Source of the DNA: Mesorhabditis belari
Taxonomy: Eukaryota; Nematoda; Chromadorea; Rhabditida; Rhabditidae
DNA length: 64,000 bases
NCBI GenBank assembly: GCA_958450365.1
Contig: CAUEEP010000918.1
Span: 32,956 to 96,955, forward strand
Direction of reading: 5' to 3'
Shown here piece after piece: positions 14,569 to 24,275 of this stretch. Below the pieces are notes generated by a model, which saw nothing but the letters and a program-made list of their open reading frames with translations, did no database searches and was not told where the DNA came from. Position 1 is the first letter of the stretch, and every line of letters starts with the position of its first letter. Made by a program: the position numbers and the translations under genes.

Positions 14569-15110
14569 TCAGCATGCGCTTTCGCAACATTTGTTATAGT
14601 CTAACAGAGTGGTTTCAAATTTCATTTCACGACTCGCAAAGTAGAAGGTTAAATCCGTTGGCTCTTTCATAGAATTTTTTTGACGAAAATCGAGAAAATT
14701 TGCTGAAGAAAGCGGATTCAGAAGCTTATCAACTTCTTTTTCGATGAGTGCATCCCTGAGTAACTGTAGTTCTGTAGATCGGACCATCAGGCTTAAAACG
14801 ATGAATGAGCTGGTCGTCGGCACCATTTGATCGATTCCAAAACCCCAGCTTTTAAAGGATCGACGGATGAGTTCTTCCAAAATTGCATCCCAAGCATCAG
14901 CAACCCATTTTAAGTAAATGTCCACTCCAAGGGCTGGGTTCCCACTTTTGGTACGTTCAGGTGCCTGCAGTAAAATCCAGTCCCCGTCCTACTGTCGAAA
15001 TAGTGCCCGAAAAGAACCATTCCAAGCCACATCGGTGCACTGAACAAACTTCGTAGTGCATCCAGGAACAAAAAACAGTCCAATTAAAGATGATTGGGCT
15101 TTTACCTCGT
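14569..15110 (-). pseudogene. DDE (pogo/Tigger-like) transposase C-terminal remnant
   Basis: On the minus strand the 15.0-15.1 kb part reads FVPGCTTKFVQCTDVAWNG, resembling the 'IP.G.T..LQP.DV..N..FK' block of DDE_1/Tigger/Jerky transposases. Next comes VDIYLKWVADAWD and then IRRSFKSCGFG, matching the 'WV..AW..I..E.I..SFK.CGI' end of that domain. A TAG separates the two blocks, and after FGIDQ the family-like continuation (ADDQLIHRFKPDG) is in another frame. These lesions are shared with the other copies in the window, so the element was already dead when it was copied. The N-terminal DNA-binding half is absent. Confidence 0.75.
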
Positions 15111-15254
15111 TGACTTGCTTTGATGAGACGCAAAACGCTCCCAAAACGATCAGGCGAAGAAACACGTTGGTTTTTTGAAAGTTTTTTGTTTTTTTGATAG
15201 TACCTTTTTTTGATAGTAGTAGTTTTTTGATAGTTTTGATAGGCAAAAAAACCG

Positions 15255-15650
15255 ATTTGTTCAGTGCGGCGATCTGGCTTGGAAGGTCCTTTTCAGGCAT
15301 TGACACAGTATTACAAGGATTGGGTCTTGCTGGAGGCATCTGAACGTACCAAAATTGGGAGCTCAAAGGCCCTTGGAATGGATGCTTGGGATGTAATTTC
15401 GGAAGAACTCATCCGTCGATCCTTAAAAAGCTGTGATTTTGGAATCGATCAAATGTGGCCGACGACCAGCTCATTCATCGTTTTAAGCCTGATGGTCCGA
15501 TTCCTACAGTATTACAGAACTACAGTTACTCAGGGATGCACTCATCGAAAAAGAAGTTGATAAGCTTCTCGATTTTCGTCAAGAAAAATTCTATGAAAGA
15601 GCCAACAGATTCAACCTTCTACTTTGCGAGTCGTGAGATGAAATTTGAGC
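15255..15650 (+). pseudogene. DDE transposase remnant, older subfamily, plus strand
   Basis: Reads GPFQALTQYYKDWVLLEASE, then a shortened AWDVISEELIRRSLKSC block and the ADDQLIHRFKPDG block in a second frame. It lacks the TAG seen in the commoner subfamily after FRALFRQ, but has lost the IYLKWVAD codons. It lies back-to-back with the minus-strand remnant at 14.6-15.1 kb, giving a local head-to-head arrangement. Non-functional. Confidence 0.65.
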
Positions 15651-15752
15651 CGGAACAACAGCCATATCCATCAGCAACCCATCATTTCCATCAGCACGCA
15701 CAACTTTACTCAAACTATGAAAACCAGGCTATTAGGGTGAGTTATTTTGAAA
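15640..15752 (+). pseudogene. orphan exon fragment, His/Gln-rich
   Basis: In the frame of the remnant tail, an exon-like stretch reads EQQPYPSATHHF and then HAQLYSNYENQ, ending at a GTGAGT donor. A shorter version of the same exon is at 60,415-60,472, including AQLYSNYENQ-like codons and the same donor and downstream intron sequence. No family recognised. Two copies with the same frame suggest a once-coding exon. Confidence 0.35.
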
Positions 15753-15784
15753 TTGGAATGAGAGTATTCAAACGGAAAAACTGA

Positions 15785-16350
15785 ATATCTTTCGCTTAAG
15801 CGAAGAATTTAAGATATCCGCCGAATACTTTTTGTCTTTCGCTTAATACGCTTTCGCTCACGAGTGCCGAATACTTTTTACTTCACACTGTAGTTTTTGC
15901 GTAAACGCAGTTTCCTTTGAAGAGGACCTCAGTTTTTGGTGTCCAGTATGCATTACTTCGTGTGCTCAAAGCTTTATTTTTGGATACTGCGCAGTTATTC
16001 AGTGGCCGAAATTTATTTCCGTACCCCTCTTCTCTCCGATTTTAGTCAAATCTTGTTTTTACGGTGCAGTATCATTTTTTAAGATTTTCTGAAAGTGTGA
16101 TCATTTTTGTATTGAATACGCCTTCGGGTGCAAATATCAGGAGAATTTTATCATTAAAGAATTGGATTTCTCCATTGCCTTATTTTTGTATAGTTTAATG
16201 AGCTCTTGGTATTGTTTTTGAACTTGATTTGTGCAGTTACCGCAATTACATCTGGAATTTTATTGATTAACAGCTGTTATATGGAAATCCCAGCAGTAGA
16301 GTGAGATTTTATCTAAGGTTTTCAGATTTTCAGCGGCTTCCTTAAATTAA
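15785..16350. other. non-coding, partly repeated stretch
   Basis: AT-rich. It starts with tandem TTTCGCTTAA/GCCGAATAC motifs that recur near 60,520-60,580. The remainder has no open frame longer than background and no recognised repeat. Confidence 0.5.
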
Positions 16351-16359
16351 ATTAGTATG

Positions 16360-16960
16360 GACGGTGATGAGTGAGACGGTGATTTAGTGTCTTTTCCTGG
16401 ACACTTTCAGATTGCGCTTACGCAACATTTGTTATAGTGTAACAATGAGTGGTTTCAAATTTCATCTCACGACTCGCAAAGTAGAAGGTTGAATCTGTTG
16501 GCTCTTTCATAGAATTTTTCTTGACGAAAATCGAGAAGCTTATCAACTTCTTTTTCGATGAGTGCATCCCTGAGTAACTGTAGTTCTGTAATACTGTAGG
16601 AATCGGACCATCAGGCTTAAAACGATGAATGAGCTGGCCACATTTGATCAATTCCAAAACCACAGCTTTTTAAGGATCGACGGATGAGTTCTTCCGAAAT
16701 TACATCCCAAGCATCAGCAACCCATTTTAAGTAAATATCCATTCCAAGGGCCTTTGAGCTCCCAATTTTGGTACGTTCAGATGCCTGCAGCAAGACCCAA
16801 TCCTTGTAATACTGTGTCAATGCCTGAAAAGGACCTTCCAAGTGAGATCGCCGCACTGAACAAAACGGTTTTTTTGCCTGTCAAAACTATCAAAAAACTA
16901 CTACTATCAAAAAAACAAAAAACTTTCAAAAAACCAACGTGCTTCTTCGCCTGATCGTTG
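16360..16960 (-). pseudogene. DDE transposase remnant, older subfamily, minus strand
   Basis: Minus-strand reading gives HLEGPFQALTQYYKDWVLLQ, then GMDIYLKWVADAWDVISEEL, then the SLKSCGFG end. This is the best-preserved version of this block, with the spacer YYKDWVLL intact and no internal stop until after the SFK-like motif. The tail frame carries KEPTDSTFYFASREMKFE, found in all copies. The upstream catalytic half is degraded into homopolymer-rich sequence near 16.87-16.95 kb. Confidence 0.72.
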
Positions 16961-16974
16961 GGTTGAAGTAAAAT

Positions 16975-17600
16975 GATTTTTCTCTCTGTCAATCTGTTCC
17001 TTTTATTTGAGATTTATATTCAAATTACAAAATAATCCGACAAATATTCAAAATATGGCCTTAAAGATTGGATTGAGATTCATTACAGTGAAACTTTGCA
17101 TGACAAAAAATTTACATCCATACCCCATACAAGCTGCGGCTGTAAAAAATGACTTCCATATCAAACAACTTTTGAGGTTGTGATGCCGACAAGAATTGTG
17201 TGGGTTTTTAGTTCCGTTTTCATGTTTTAGCCTAGTAAAAGACGGGAAAACTTTTCCTTTCCTCATTCGTAGCAATTTAATAATTTGACTAATAACCAAA
17301 ACGTGGCTGGTTTGCTTGTCAAATTTCGGGCGTAGAGTTTCGGATTTACTTAAACGAGCAGCAAATCTAGTTTTTGGTCGGATAATTTCGGAGAATAGCT
17401 TTACATTTAGCCGTATCATTCCGCAGTTCGTATTCAAGTCTTATTTCCGCAGTTTTTTTTATTACGCAGTTCGTATTCAAATCAAGTCCGATCATATTTT
17501 TCGACGCGTCTCTGATTTGATCAGCTTAATGTTATTTCATTTTTTCTAGAGGAATTAAATATAAGCGTAAGGTTTTTGTGTTAAATCAGTAAAATTTTGT
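16975..17600. other. non-coding; transposon-flank sequence
   Basis: The first 200 bp (TTTATATTCAAATT, TTTGCATGAC, CATATCAAAC motifs) matches the flank of the tandem transposase remnants near 30.85-31.03, 31.85-32.03 and 32.86-33.06 kb. The rest is T-rich with repeated GCAGTTCGTATTCAA motifs. The 129-codon minus-strand frame here has no recognisable domain and is not supported. Confidence 0.5.
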
Positions 17601-17609
17601 TTCTTTTAG

Positions 17610-17685
17610 CGAAAAAGATCAAGAAAACGATGGCCCTTTCGAGAATCGACGAGTCAACTCTTCGGAAATAGCACCAGATGCGGAG
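17610..17685 (+). CDS. candidate upstream exon of the C48-like protease gene
   Basis: A 76-bp exon-like stretch bounded by CTTTTAG upstream and GGTAATTT downstream. One frame is open and acidic (DQENDGPFEN, SSEIAPDAE). It is on the same strand as the protease exons that start 690 bp downstream, and no other gene intervenes. It may supply the missing N terminus, but the long intervening sequence and absence of this exon from the 53-kb duplicate leave it tentative. Confidence 0.3.
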
Positions 17686-18370
17686 GTAATTTTTTTACTG
17701 GCAAAGATTTTGTCAAACTTGATAATTTGGTGAAAAACGAGCTGGGAATCAGTCTAAACTGACAAGCAGCAGTGAATAAGTGTTGTATACTATTATAAAG
17801 CCTTGAATCTCCTTTGCAAAATAATGGGGATTTGAGTGACTTTTAAGTTGGAAGCTCAGAAATGACGATTCTCAGGAGAATGTGTTTCTAGTAATAGTCA
17901 TGCCCGGGGTTTCCGTTAGAAAATACTATCAATTAAAGTGATTTGAAAATATTATAGAAGAGAAGAACTTCTTTTGTTCATTTTCTAGAGTTAAGCCTTT
18001 GTTTTTTGACCCCATTTTAGGCTAAAAACGGCCAATTTTTGACTTGGGATTTTTATATTTCGATTGAATCTAAGCGGGTCTTTTGATTTTTGGTATAAAT
18101 ATTAAGTTATATTTAAGAAAAACTTCAGGCGAAAAATCCGTGGAAGTGTGAGTTGCCAGCAGGCGCAGGTCCCTCGGTTGAAACTCGACCTGCAGTTGCT
18201 TTTTAACACCCAAGTCCCCAATAATTAGTCCCATTCAACATTTTTTGCACTATCTTCTAGAGAAGATTTAGGGCTTTCCAATAACACTTATTGGCTGAGG
18301 CTTTTTTATTTTTGGAAATTGTTGGAAATGGAAAGATATGTGAGCGCTAGTTTTATTCTAATATCTTCAG

Positions 18371-20206
18371 GGTCCATTTGGGGTGCGCCTTAGCGACGAT
18401 ATGCTCAACGTGTTCTGCGATCGCGTGCAACTCGCCGCTCCGGACCGTATTAACGGCTTTTTTGCGATTCAATCGATTTTGGTAGGTGGCTCTCTATCTT
18501 TGTTTGGGAAATTTGTGGAAATTTTGAAGCATATTGATTGTCACAAAGTCGCTTACTACAGTTTATTACTATTTAAAAGCTATTCAGCAACTTGAGAGCC
18601 CTTTAGTGCGACCCAGCCTCGCTTCGATCGCAAATTCAGCCGCGTCAAGAAGTCATCCAAATTGTCTTCGACCAGGAACGGGAGCACTACATTACGGTAA
18701 GAATGGTTTTTTCTTTTCAAGCTCATGCTCAACTTCTCTTAGGCTCATCTCTTTTACGTGAATAAGGTGCCCACTCTACGAGTTTACGATCCATTACTGC
18801 ATGCGAAAAATGTTAGAAATCGGGATTTGAAAGACATGGTACTTTTTGAGTATGAATTACAGCTATTTCATTTTAGATGAGCCCATCGATCATTCGACAA
18901 ATTTTGGACCTCTTCGGACATCTCCTTTTCGGTGTTGCTCAGCCAGGCGTGGTCCCTGTTGAATATGTGCACGACATTGACCCTCAGGTTGGTTTTGTCA
19001 ATAACTCGGTTATAACCAGGGCTTCAAGCTGAAAATTTAAAATTTTCAGACAGATGGATGGAGTTGTGGATATCGAGCAATCGGGGTTGTGATGGATTTG
19101 TTGAGGGACAGGCGTCCCATCGAGTAACTACGACTTTTTTCTGCTCATTGCTCACTTGTTTAGCTCAAATTACGATGCTCGCTCGCTCTATGACTTGTAC
19201 ATTTGGGCGAATCGCGATGGATCGCACTCGTGGCACGAATTTATGAAGTTCCCGTATCGTAGGTCCGTTTGGCATTTTGGTTAAGGATTTAAACGGGCTG
19301 AGCTTTTCAAATCGCATTCCCTAAGTCTAAATGTTTCATTTTCCAGCTATCGCCTCCGGAATTATGTTAGAAATGGCATTGTTGTGTTCACCGAGGAATT
19401 CTACAAGGAGAAAGTCGACAAAACGATCAGCGATGAGGTGAGAAATCTGTTTTGGAGCCGTATTGGCACGGTATTCGATCCTCAACAGGGACCGTATTGG
19501 AACCTTATCGTATATTACCGTTATTTTCAAAACGCTTATTTTCAAACTATTCTTTTTTCAGAGAATGATCGACAGGACCAGGAAGCCGAATCAAATCAAG
19601 AAGGAGGCAGAAAATCAACGACCGGAGACGCCTGTCATGCCTACAGTTGCCGCCAAAGTCTTAAATCCACGATATTTTACAAAAATCGGAAGTCCCAAGA
19701 ACACGTCACCTCAGCCACCAAAGAAGACCGAATCGAAGTCGAAAGAGACCCCAAAAAAGGCTGAAAAGAATCAGACCAAGAAGCCGGTTCAAATGGTATG
19801 CATTTCAAAGTATTTTGCAAGATCTCCCTCTTTTAGGTAGTGGATCAAGAGTTGAGCAATATGGCAAACTGCTTCGCCAGGCTTGCCGTCACTCCCACCC
19901 AGGCATTGAGTGCAATGAGGATAGTTGTGCCAGCAAAACCAAAGGAAAGGAAAGGAGCAACCGTCAAATTCGATCCCGTCGATGATGTGAAGAGACGGTG
20001 CGTGGAGAAAATGGCGCTTATGACGGAAATGAAGCATGAAGGCCCAGTACGTTGTTTGGATTTTTGTCACCAGGTGGAATACATTCACATTTGTACACTT
20101 GTTTTTTTAGAACCGCACGCACTCGTCGATCGCAGTCTCCGTACGTCCACAGCGAACACGACGCCCAGTGCTGCTTGGCAAAATCACGAAGAAAAATTGC
20201 TTGTAG
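18371..20206 (+). CDS. Ulp1/SENP-like (C48) cysteine protease
   Basis: Ten exons: 18371-18481, 18607-18696, 18743-18838, 18877-18987, 19050-19123, 19164-19262, 19347-19437, 19562-19795, 19837-20046, 20111-20206. They join in one open frame of about 403 codons ending in TAG; the first exon opens with an AG acceptor, so the N terminus lies upstream. Catalytic features of the family are visible: LSDDMLN at the start of the fold, the His in EREHYIT (residue 64), the Asp in RVYDP (83) and PQTDGWSCG, where the oxyanion Gln (136) lies exactly six residues before the Cys (142). Residues from about 225 on are Lys/Pro-rich and probably disordered. Such enzymes remove ubiquitin-like modifiers, and related domains ride on transposons. 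The intron at 19,438-19,561 contains degenerate satellite units. A broken duplicate lies at 53.6-54.9 kb. The fold assignment is from motifs only. Confidence 0.78.
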
Positions 20207-21040
20207 TACTGAATTTTACTTAGCCTTTTTGTGTTGTGTTGACTTATGCTCATTGTGTTGACTTATGTAAATGGTTTGACAAATTCACAAGGATCCAACC
20301 CACCGCTGAGTCGCCCATAGTCAGCAACCAACATTATAAAACATTTTGCGACGGTTTCATTCGGTTAATATATTTTCAGACCCATTTTGTACAATTTGGC
20401 TTCTTTTCTGTACAATTTGGTTCCTTTTTTGTAATTCCGCCAGTGTCAAGTGAGCTTGCTTTTTTGGCTTTTTCACTTGTAACTCTTTGTGAATTTTGGT
20501 TATACCACTTTGCTCGTGAATACAATAATTGAATCATTTTTTTGCAGCTTTTTTGATGCTAATCCTATAGGGTTACCGTAATGAATTGCAATTTTAGATT
20601 TTAACGATTTTAAGGACCGATCAAAAAGGTCAATCACAGTTAAGACTATAACGCTATTAAACGCAAAATGTAAAGGGATATTTAAAGACTTCGAAACATG
20701 TTGATTTATAACTTTTACCGTCTTGATTCGTATTTTATATCTCCGAATGTTTTGCTAATCACTTTTAAGATCAGCAAATTATAAAAGAACTCAATTAAAG
20801 TTGAGGTGAAGTTGAGGCCAAGCGCAGTGGCACAAAGTGTCAAAATGTTAAACAAGGGTACGTCGGTGTTTGGGAGGGGTCACTTTGATCCTGGCTTCGT
20901 TGGATCTAATTTTTTGAGTGGTCTATTGATCGCTTTTATCTACCTGCGGATAAACATGCTTTAGATTGGTCATTGTCAGAATTTATTAAACGAGTCAGAA
21001 TTTATTAAACGCTAGTAAAGAAAGCTGGCAAATCACCTAC
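20207..21040. other. intergenic, duplicated in its first half
   Basis: 20,207 to about 20,655 is repeated at 54,904-55,345 as part of the C48-locus duplication. It contains two TGTACAATTTGG-type direct repeats near 20,390-20,430 and a likely 3' end for the protease gene (AATACAATAATTGAATC). The second half has no gene signal. Confidence 0.55.
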
Positions 21041-21893
21041 ATTCTTGCACTTGAGCGTTCCGTGGAGATACTTATCCTTGCGAGATCCCTCTTTACGGCT
21101 TTGTACGGCGTTCTTATCGCCAATGTTCTTCCAAGGCAGACCTAAACAAAAAAGCAAATATCAGTGAAAAACTATGACGTTTAGCTTCGTGAACTTTCCA
21201 AGTAAAGACGTCAAGAAAAGCTCTAACATAGGAGCGTGCATAGCCTAAGTTTACTCTCAAACCCTGATATCTCAACACCAGCTTTGAGAGTAAACCTAGA
21301 CTATGCGACGCTCCTATGCGGGTCTTTTTTATTAGACCTCTTACGGTACGGCGAATTGCTCAAAATCAATTACCTTCCTTGACGAGGAGATCCAACAGCA
21401 GGTCCATGACTCCACATCATCTTTCACCAACCTCTCAATGCATCGATCAAAAGCCAGCGAGGCAAAACGCACCGTTTCCTTTGAAGCGGACCTCAGCACG
21501 TGCGGTCTTCAATTCACCCCGAAAACAAGAAAAGCCACATTAAAATGTCAAAATACAATTACAGTTAAAAAATCCATTACCTTGTGATTTGTGTACTTGC
21601 GAGCAATCCCGAAGTCGAGGATGTAGACCGTGTGCATCTGATTGTTCAGATCACATGCGTAGTTTGCTGGCTTTAAGTCGCTAACAATAAAAAGTCGACA
21701 AGAATGGAGTTGTTTTAAAATGCTCAAGAATCAATTCGCCCACGAAACACTTTTAAGCTATAAACCATTTCAAGCTCTAAACCATTGCAGAACATTTAAG
21801 GAAACAAACCGATGAATGAAGGCATGTTTTTGAAGGTCCTCAATTGTTTCCAGACACTTCATTCCGAACAAGTCCCGTGCCCAAAAAGAAAAC
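21041..21893 (-). pseudogene. CK1-like kinase, truncated and frameshifted copy
   Basis: Minus-strand remnants equivalent to exons 5-8 of the intact kinases at 38.5 and 42.7 kb: exon 8 (21041 to about 21141), exon 7 (about 21370-21525), exon 6 with the DFG region (about 21580-21680) and exon 5 (about 21810-21893). It is the most divergent kinase copy in the window. Exon 7 has a 1-bp insertion in the run before the FKGTVRF equivalent. Exons 1-4 are missing, and satellite begins about 75 bp beyond exon 5, so the 5' half was probably lost at the satellite junction. Exons 9-10 are also absent. Confidence 0.8.
21229..21316. repeat. 88-bp inverted-repeat element (MITE-like) in a kinase intron
   Basis: Two arms of about 38 bp (TAGGAGCG..TTTACTCTCAAAC and complement) around a short AT-rich loop with GATATC. 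The same hairpin occupies the equivalent intron of other kinase copies at 27646-27733, 37657-37746, 38996-39083, 44401-44465 (one arm partly deleted), 51217-51304 and about 60089-60188. Confidence 0.85.
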
Positions 21894-21967
21894 CTAAAAA
21901 AGGACAATATTAAATAAAAAGTTTTCATCTGCTCAATTCAAAATCAAAACAAACAAAATCAAAAAAA

Positions 21968-23681
21968 TGCACGGTTCCAATACGGTTCCAAGACGGTTCC
22001 TATTATGAAACAAATAAGGCTCCAATATGACTCCAATACGGCTCCATTACGGTTCCAATACGGTTCGAATACGGTTCCAATACGGTTCGAATACGGTTCC
22101 AATACGGTTCCAATACGGTTCGAATACGGTTCCAATACGGTTTTAATACGGTTCCGATTAAGTTCTAATATGGTTCCAATACGGTTCCAATACGGTTCCA
22201 ATACGGTTCCAATACGGTTCCAATACGGTTCCAATACGGTTCCAATACGGTTCCAATACGGTTCCAATATGGTTCCAATACGGTTCCTAATAGGTTCCAA
22301 TACGGTTCCAATACGGTTCCAATACGGTTCCAATACGGTTCCAATACGGTTCCAATACGGTTCCAATACGGTTCCAATACGGTTCCTATTAGGTTCTAAT
22401 ATGGTTCCAATACGGTTCCAATATGGTTCCAATACGGTTCCAATACGGTTCCAATACGGTTCCAATACGGTTCCAATACGGTTCCAATACGGTTCCAATA
22501 CGGTTCCAATACGGTTCCAATACGGTTCCAATACGGTTCCAATACGGTTCCAATACGGTTCCAATACGGTTCCAATACGGTTCCAATACAGTTCCTATTA
22601 AGTTCTAATACGGTTCCAATATGGTTCCAATATGGTTCCAATACGGTTCCAATACGGTTCCAATACAGTTCCAATACGGTTCCAATACGGTTCCAATACA
22701 GTTCCTATTAAGTTCTAATATGGTTCCAATACGGTTCCAATACGGTTCCAATACGGTTCCAATACGGTTCCAATACGGTTCCAATACGGTTCCAATACGG
22801 TTCCAATACGGTTCCAATACGGTTCCAATACGGTTCCTAATACGGTTCCAATACGGTTCCAATACGGTTCCAATACGGTTCCAATACGGTTCCAATACGG
22901 TTCCAATACGGTTCCAATACGGTTCCAATACGGTTCCAATACGGTTCCAATACGGTTCCAATACGGTTCCTATTAAGTTCCAATACGGTTCCAATACGGT
23001 TCCAATACGGTTCCTATTAAGTTCTAATATGGTTCCAATACGGTTCCAATACGGTTCCAATACGGTTCCAATACGGTTCCAATACGGTTCCAATACGGTT
23101 CCAATACGGTTCCAATACAGTTTCTATTAAGTTCTAATACGGTTCCAATACGGTTCCAATACGGTTCCAATACGGTTCCAATACGGTTCCAATACGGTTC
23201 CAATACGGTTCCAATATGGTTCCAATACGGTTCCTATTAAGTTCCAATACGGTTCCTATTAAGTTCCAATACGGTTCCAATACGGTTCCAATACGGTTCC
23301 AATACCGTTCCAATACGGGTCGAATACGGTTCCAATACGGTTCCAATACGGTTCGAATACTGTTCGAATACGGTTCGAATACGGTTCGAATACGGTTCCA
23401 ATACGGTCCCAATACGGTTCCAATACGGTTCCAATACAGTTCCTATCAAGTTCTAATATGCTTCCAATATGGTTCTAACATGGTTCCAATACGGTTCCAA
23501 TACGGTTCGAACACGGTTCCAATATGGTTCGAATACGGTTCCAATACGGTTCCAATACGGTTCCAATACGGTTCGAATACGGTTCCAATACGGTTCCAGT
23601 ACGGTTCCAATACGGTTCCAATACGGTTCCAATATGGTTCCAATACGGTTCCTATTAAGTTCCAATACGGTTCCTTAATGG
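21968..23681 (+). repeat. 11-bp satellite, second large block
   Basis: About 1.7 kb of the GGTTCCAATAC satellite, more divergent than the 1-12.6 kb block, with many GGTTCGAATAC and AATATGG variants especially near both edges. The left edge carries the TATGAAACAAATAAGG interruption that is the complement of the one in the 12.6-14.1 kb block. Interposed between a kinase remnant and an orphan-gene remnant. Confidence 0.95.
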
Positions 23682-23699
23682 TGTTGTTGTTGTCTTGTC

Positions 23700-23985
23700 T
23701 TGCCTGATGCTTTTATTTCCCACTTTTGCAGCTCTTTTCTGCGAAGAAGAAACCTTTCTAAAAATATCTTAGTAATAGAAAATAAGAAAATTTGCCTCAG
23801 GCTGCACATCGTGCTTGCTTTCTTTGGCGCTGACTGTAAAATGTGACTTGGAAAAAATAAAAAATCTGTGGAAGCGGAACCAATGAAGTTGGGCCCAGCT
23901 TCTCATTTCCCACGGCAGTTCTAGCCTTCGACGTTCTTGGACGGCGTATCGAGCCTCTAGGCTTTTTCTTTCTTCGGATTTCGGA
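23700..23985 (-). pseudogene. fragment of basic/acidic orphan gene (family of 48,181-48,771)
   Basis: The minus strand carries the equivalents of the KKKPRGS exon, the short KKESKHDV exon and the start of the KVFFFAEK exon, in the order seen at 48.4-48.8 kb. The donor after the first exon (CACAG followed by ATTTTT) has lost its GT, and the second exon has a deletion. The fragment is cut off by the satellite block at 23.68 kb, with a TTGTTGTCTTGTCTTGCC motif at the junction. Confidence 0.65.
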
Positions 23986-24000
23986 TTCGGATCTGAAAAG

Positions 24001-24027
24001 GAACCGTATTGGAACCATATTAGAACC
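24001..24027 (-). repeat. isolated satellite units
   Basis: Two to three units (GAACCGTATTGGAACCATATT) in reverse orientation, 320 bp from the main block edge. Confidence 0.6.
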
Positions 24028-24275
24028 GGCGTGATCGATTGATTCAGTGGCTTACGACAAGGAAGCGGCATGTTCAATGGTTTACCAGAAAGTGTGCTTC
24101 CGACTTCTTCTCCGTTTCTATGGATTTTACGAGTGTAATCATTTTGAAATATTTATTGAGATGTAATTATCCATTTTTCAAATCTTTGGAGTCCCTTTTG
24201 CCGCCGGCTCTATGGGTTTTCGCTGACTTTCTTGTTGAGGCTAAATTAGAAAAAGTTGATACAGATAAAATGAAC

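Noticed and set aside
15264..15560. Functional transposase gene
   Set aside because: All DDE copies lack the N-terminal DNA-binding and catalytic start regions and have stops or frameshifts in the remaining blocks.
17048..17437. 129-codon minus-strand frame at 17 kb as a gene
   Set aside because: It overlaps transposon-flank sequence found in several other places where the frame is broken, and shows no recognisable domain or splice support.
18140..18215. Structured RNA candidate around GCAGGCGCAGGTCCCTCGG
   Set aside because: Some self-complementarity with GACCTGCAGTTGC exists, but pairing is short and imperfect and no tRNA or snRNA signature was found.
20380..20440. Direct repeat TGTACAATTTGG as a transposon end
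   Set aside because: Only two close copies, no inverted partner or target duplication.
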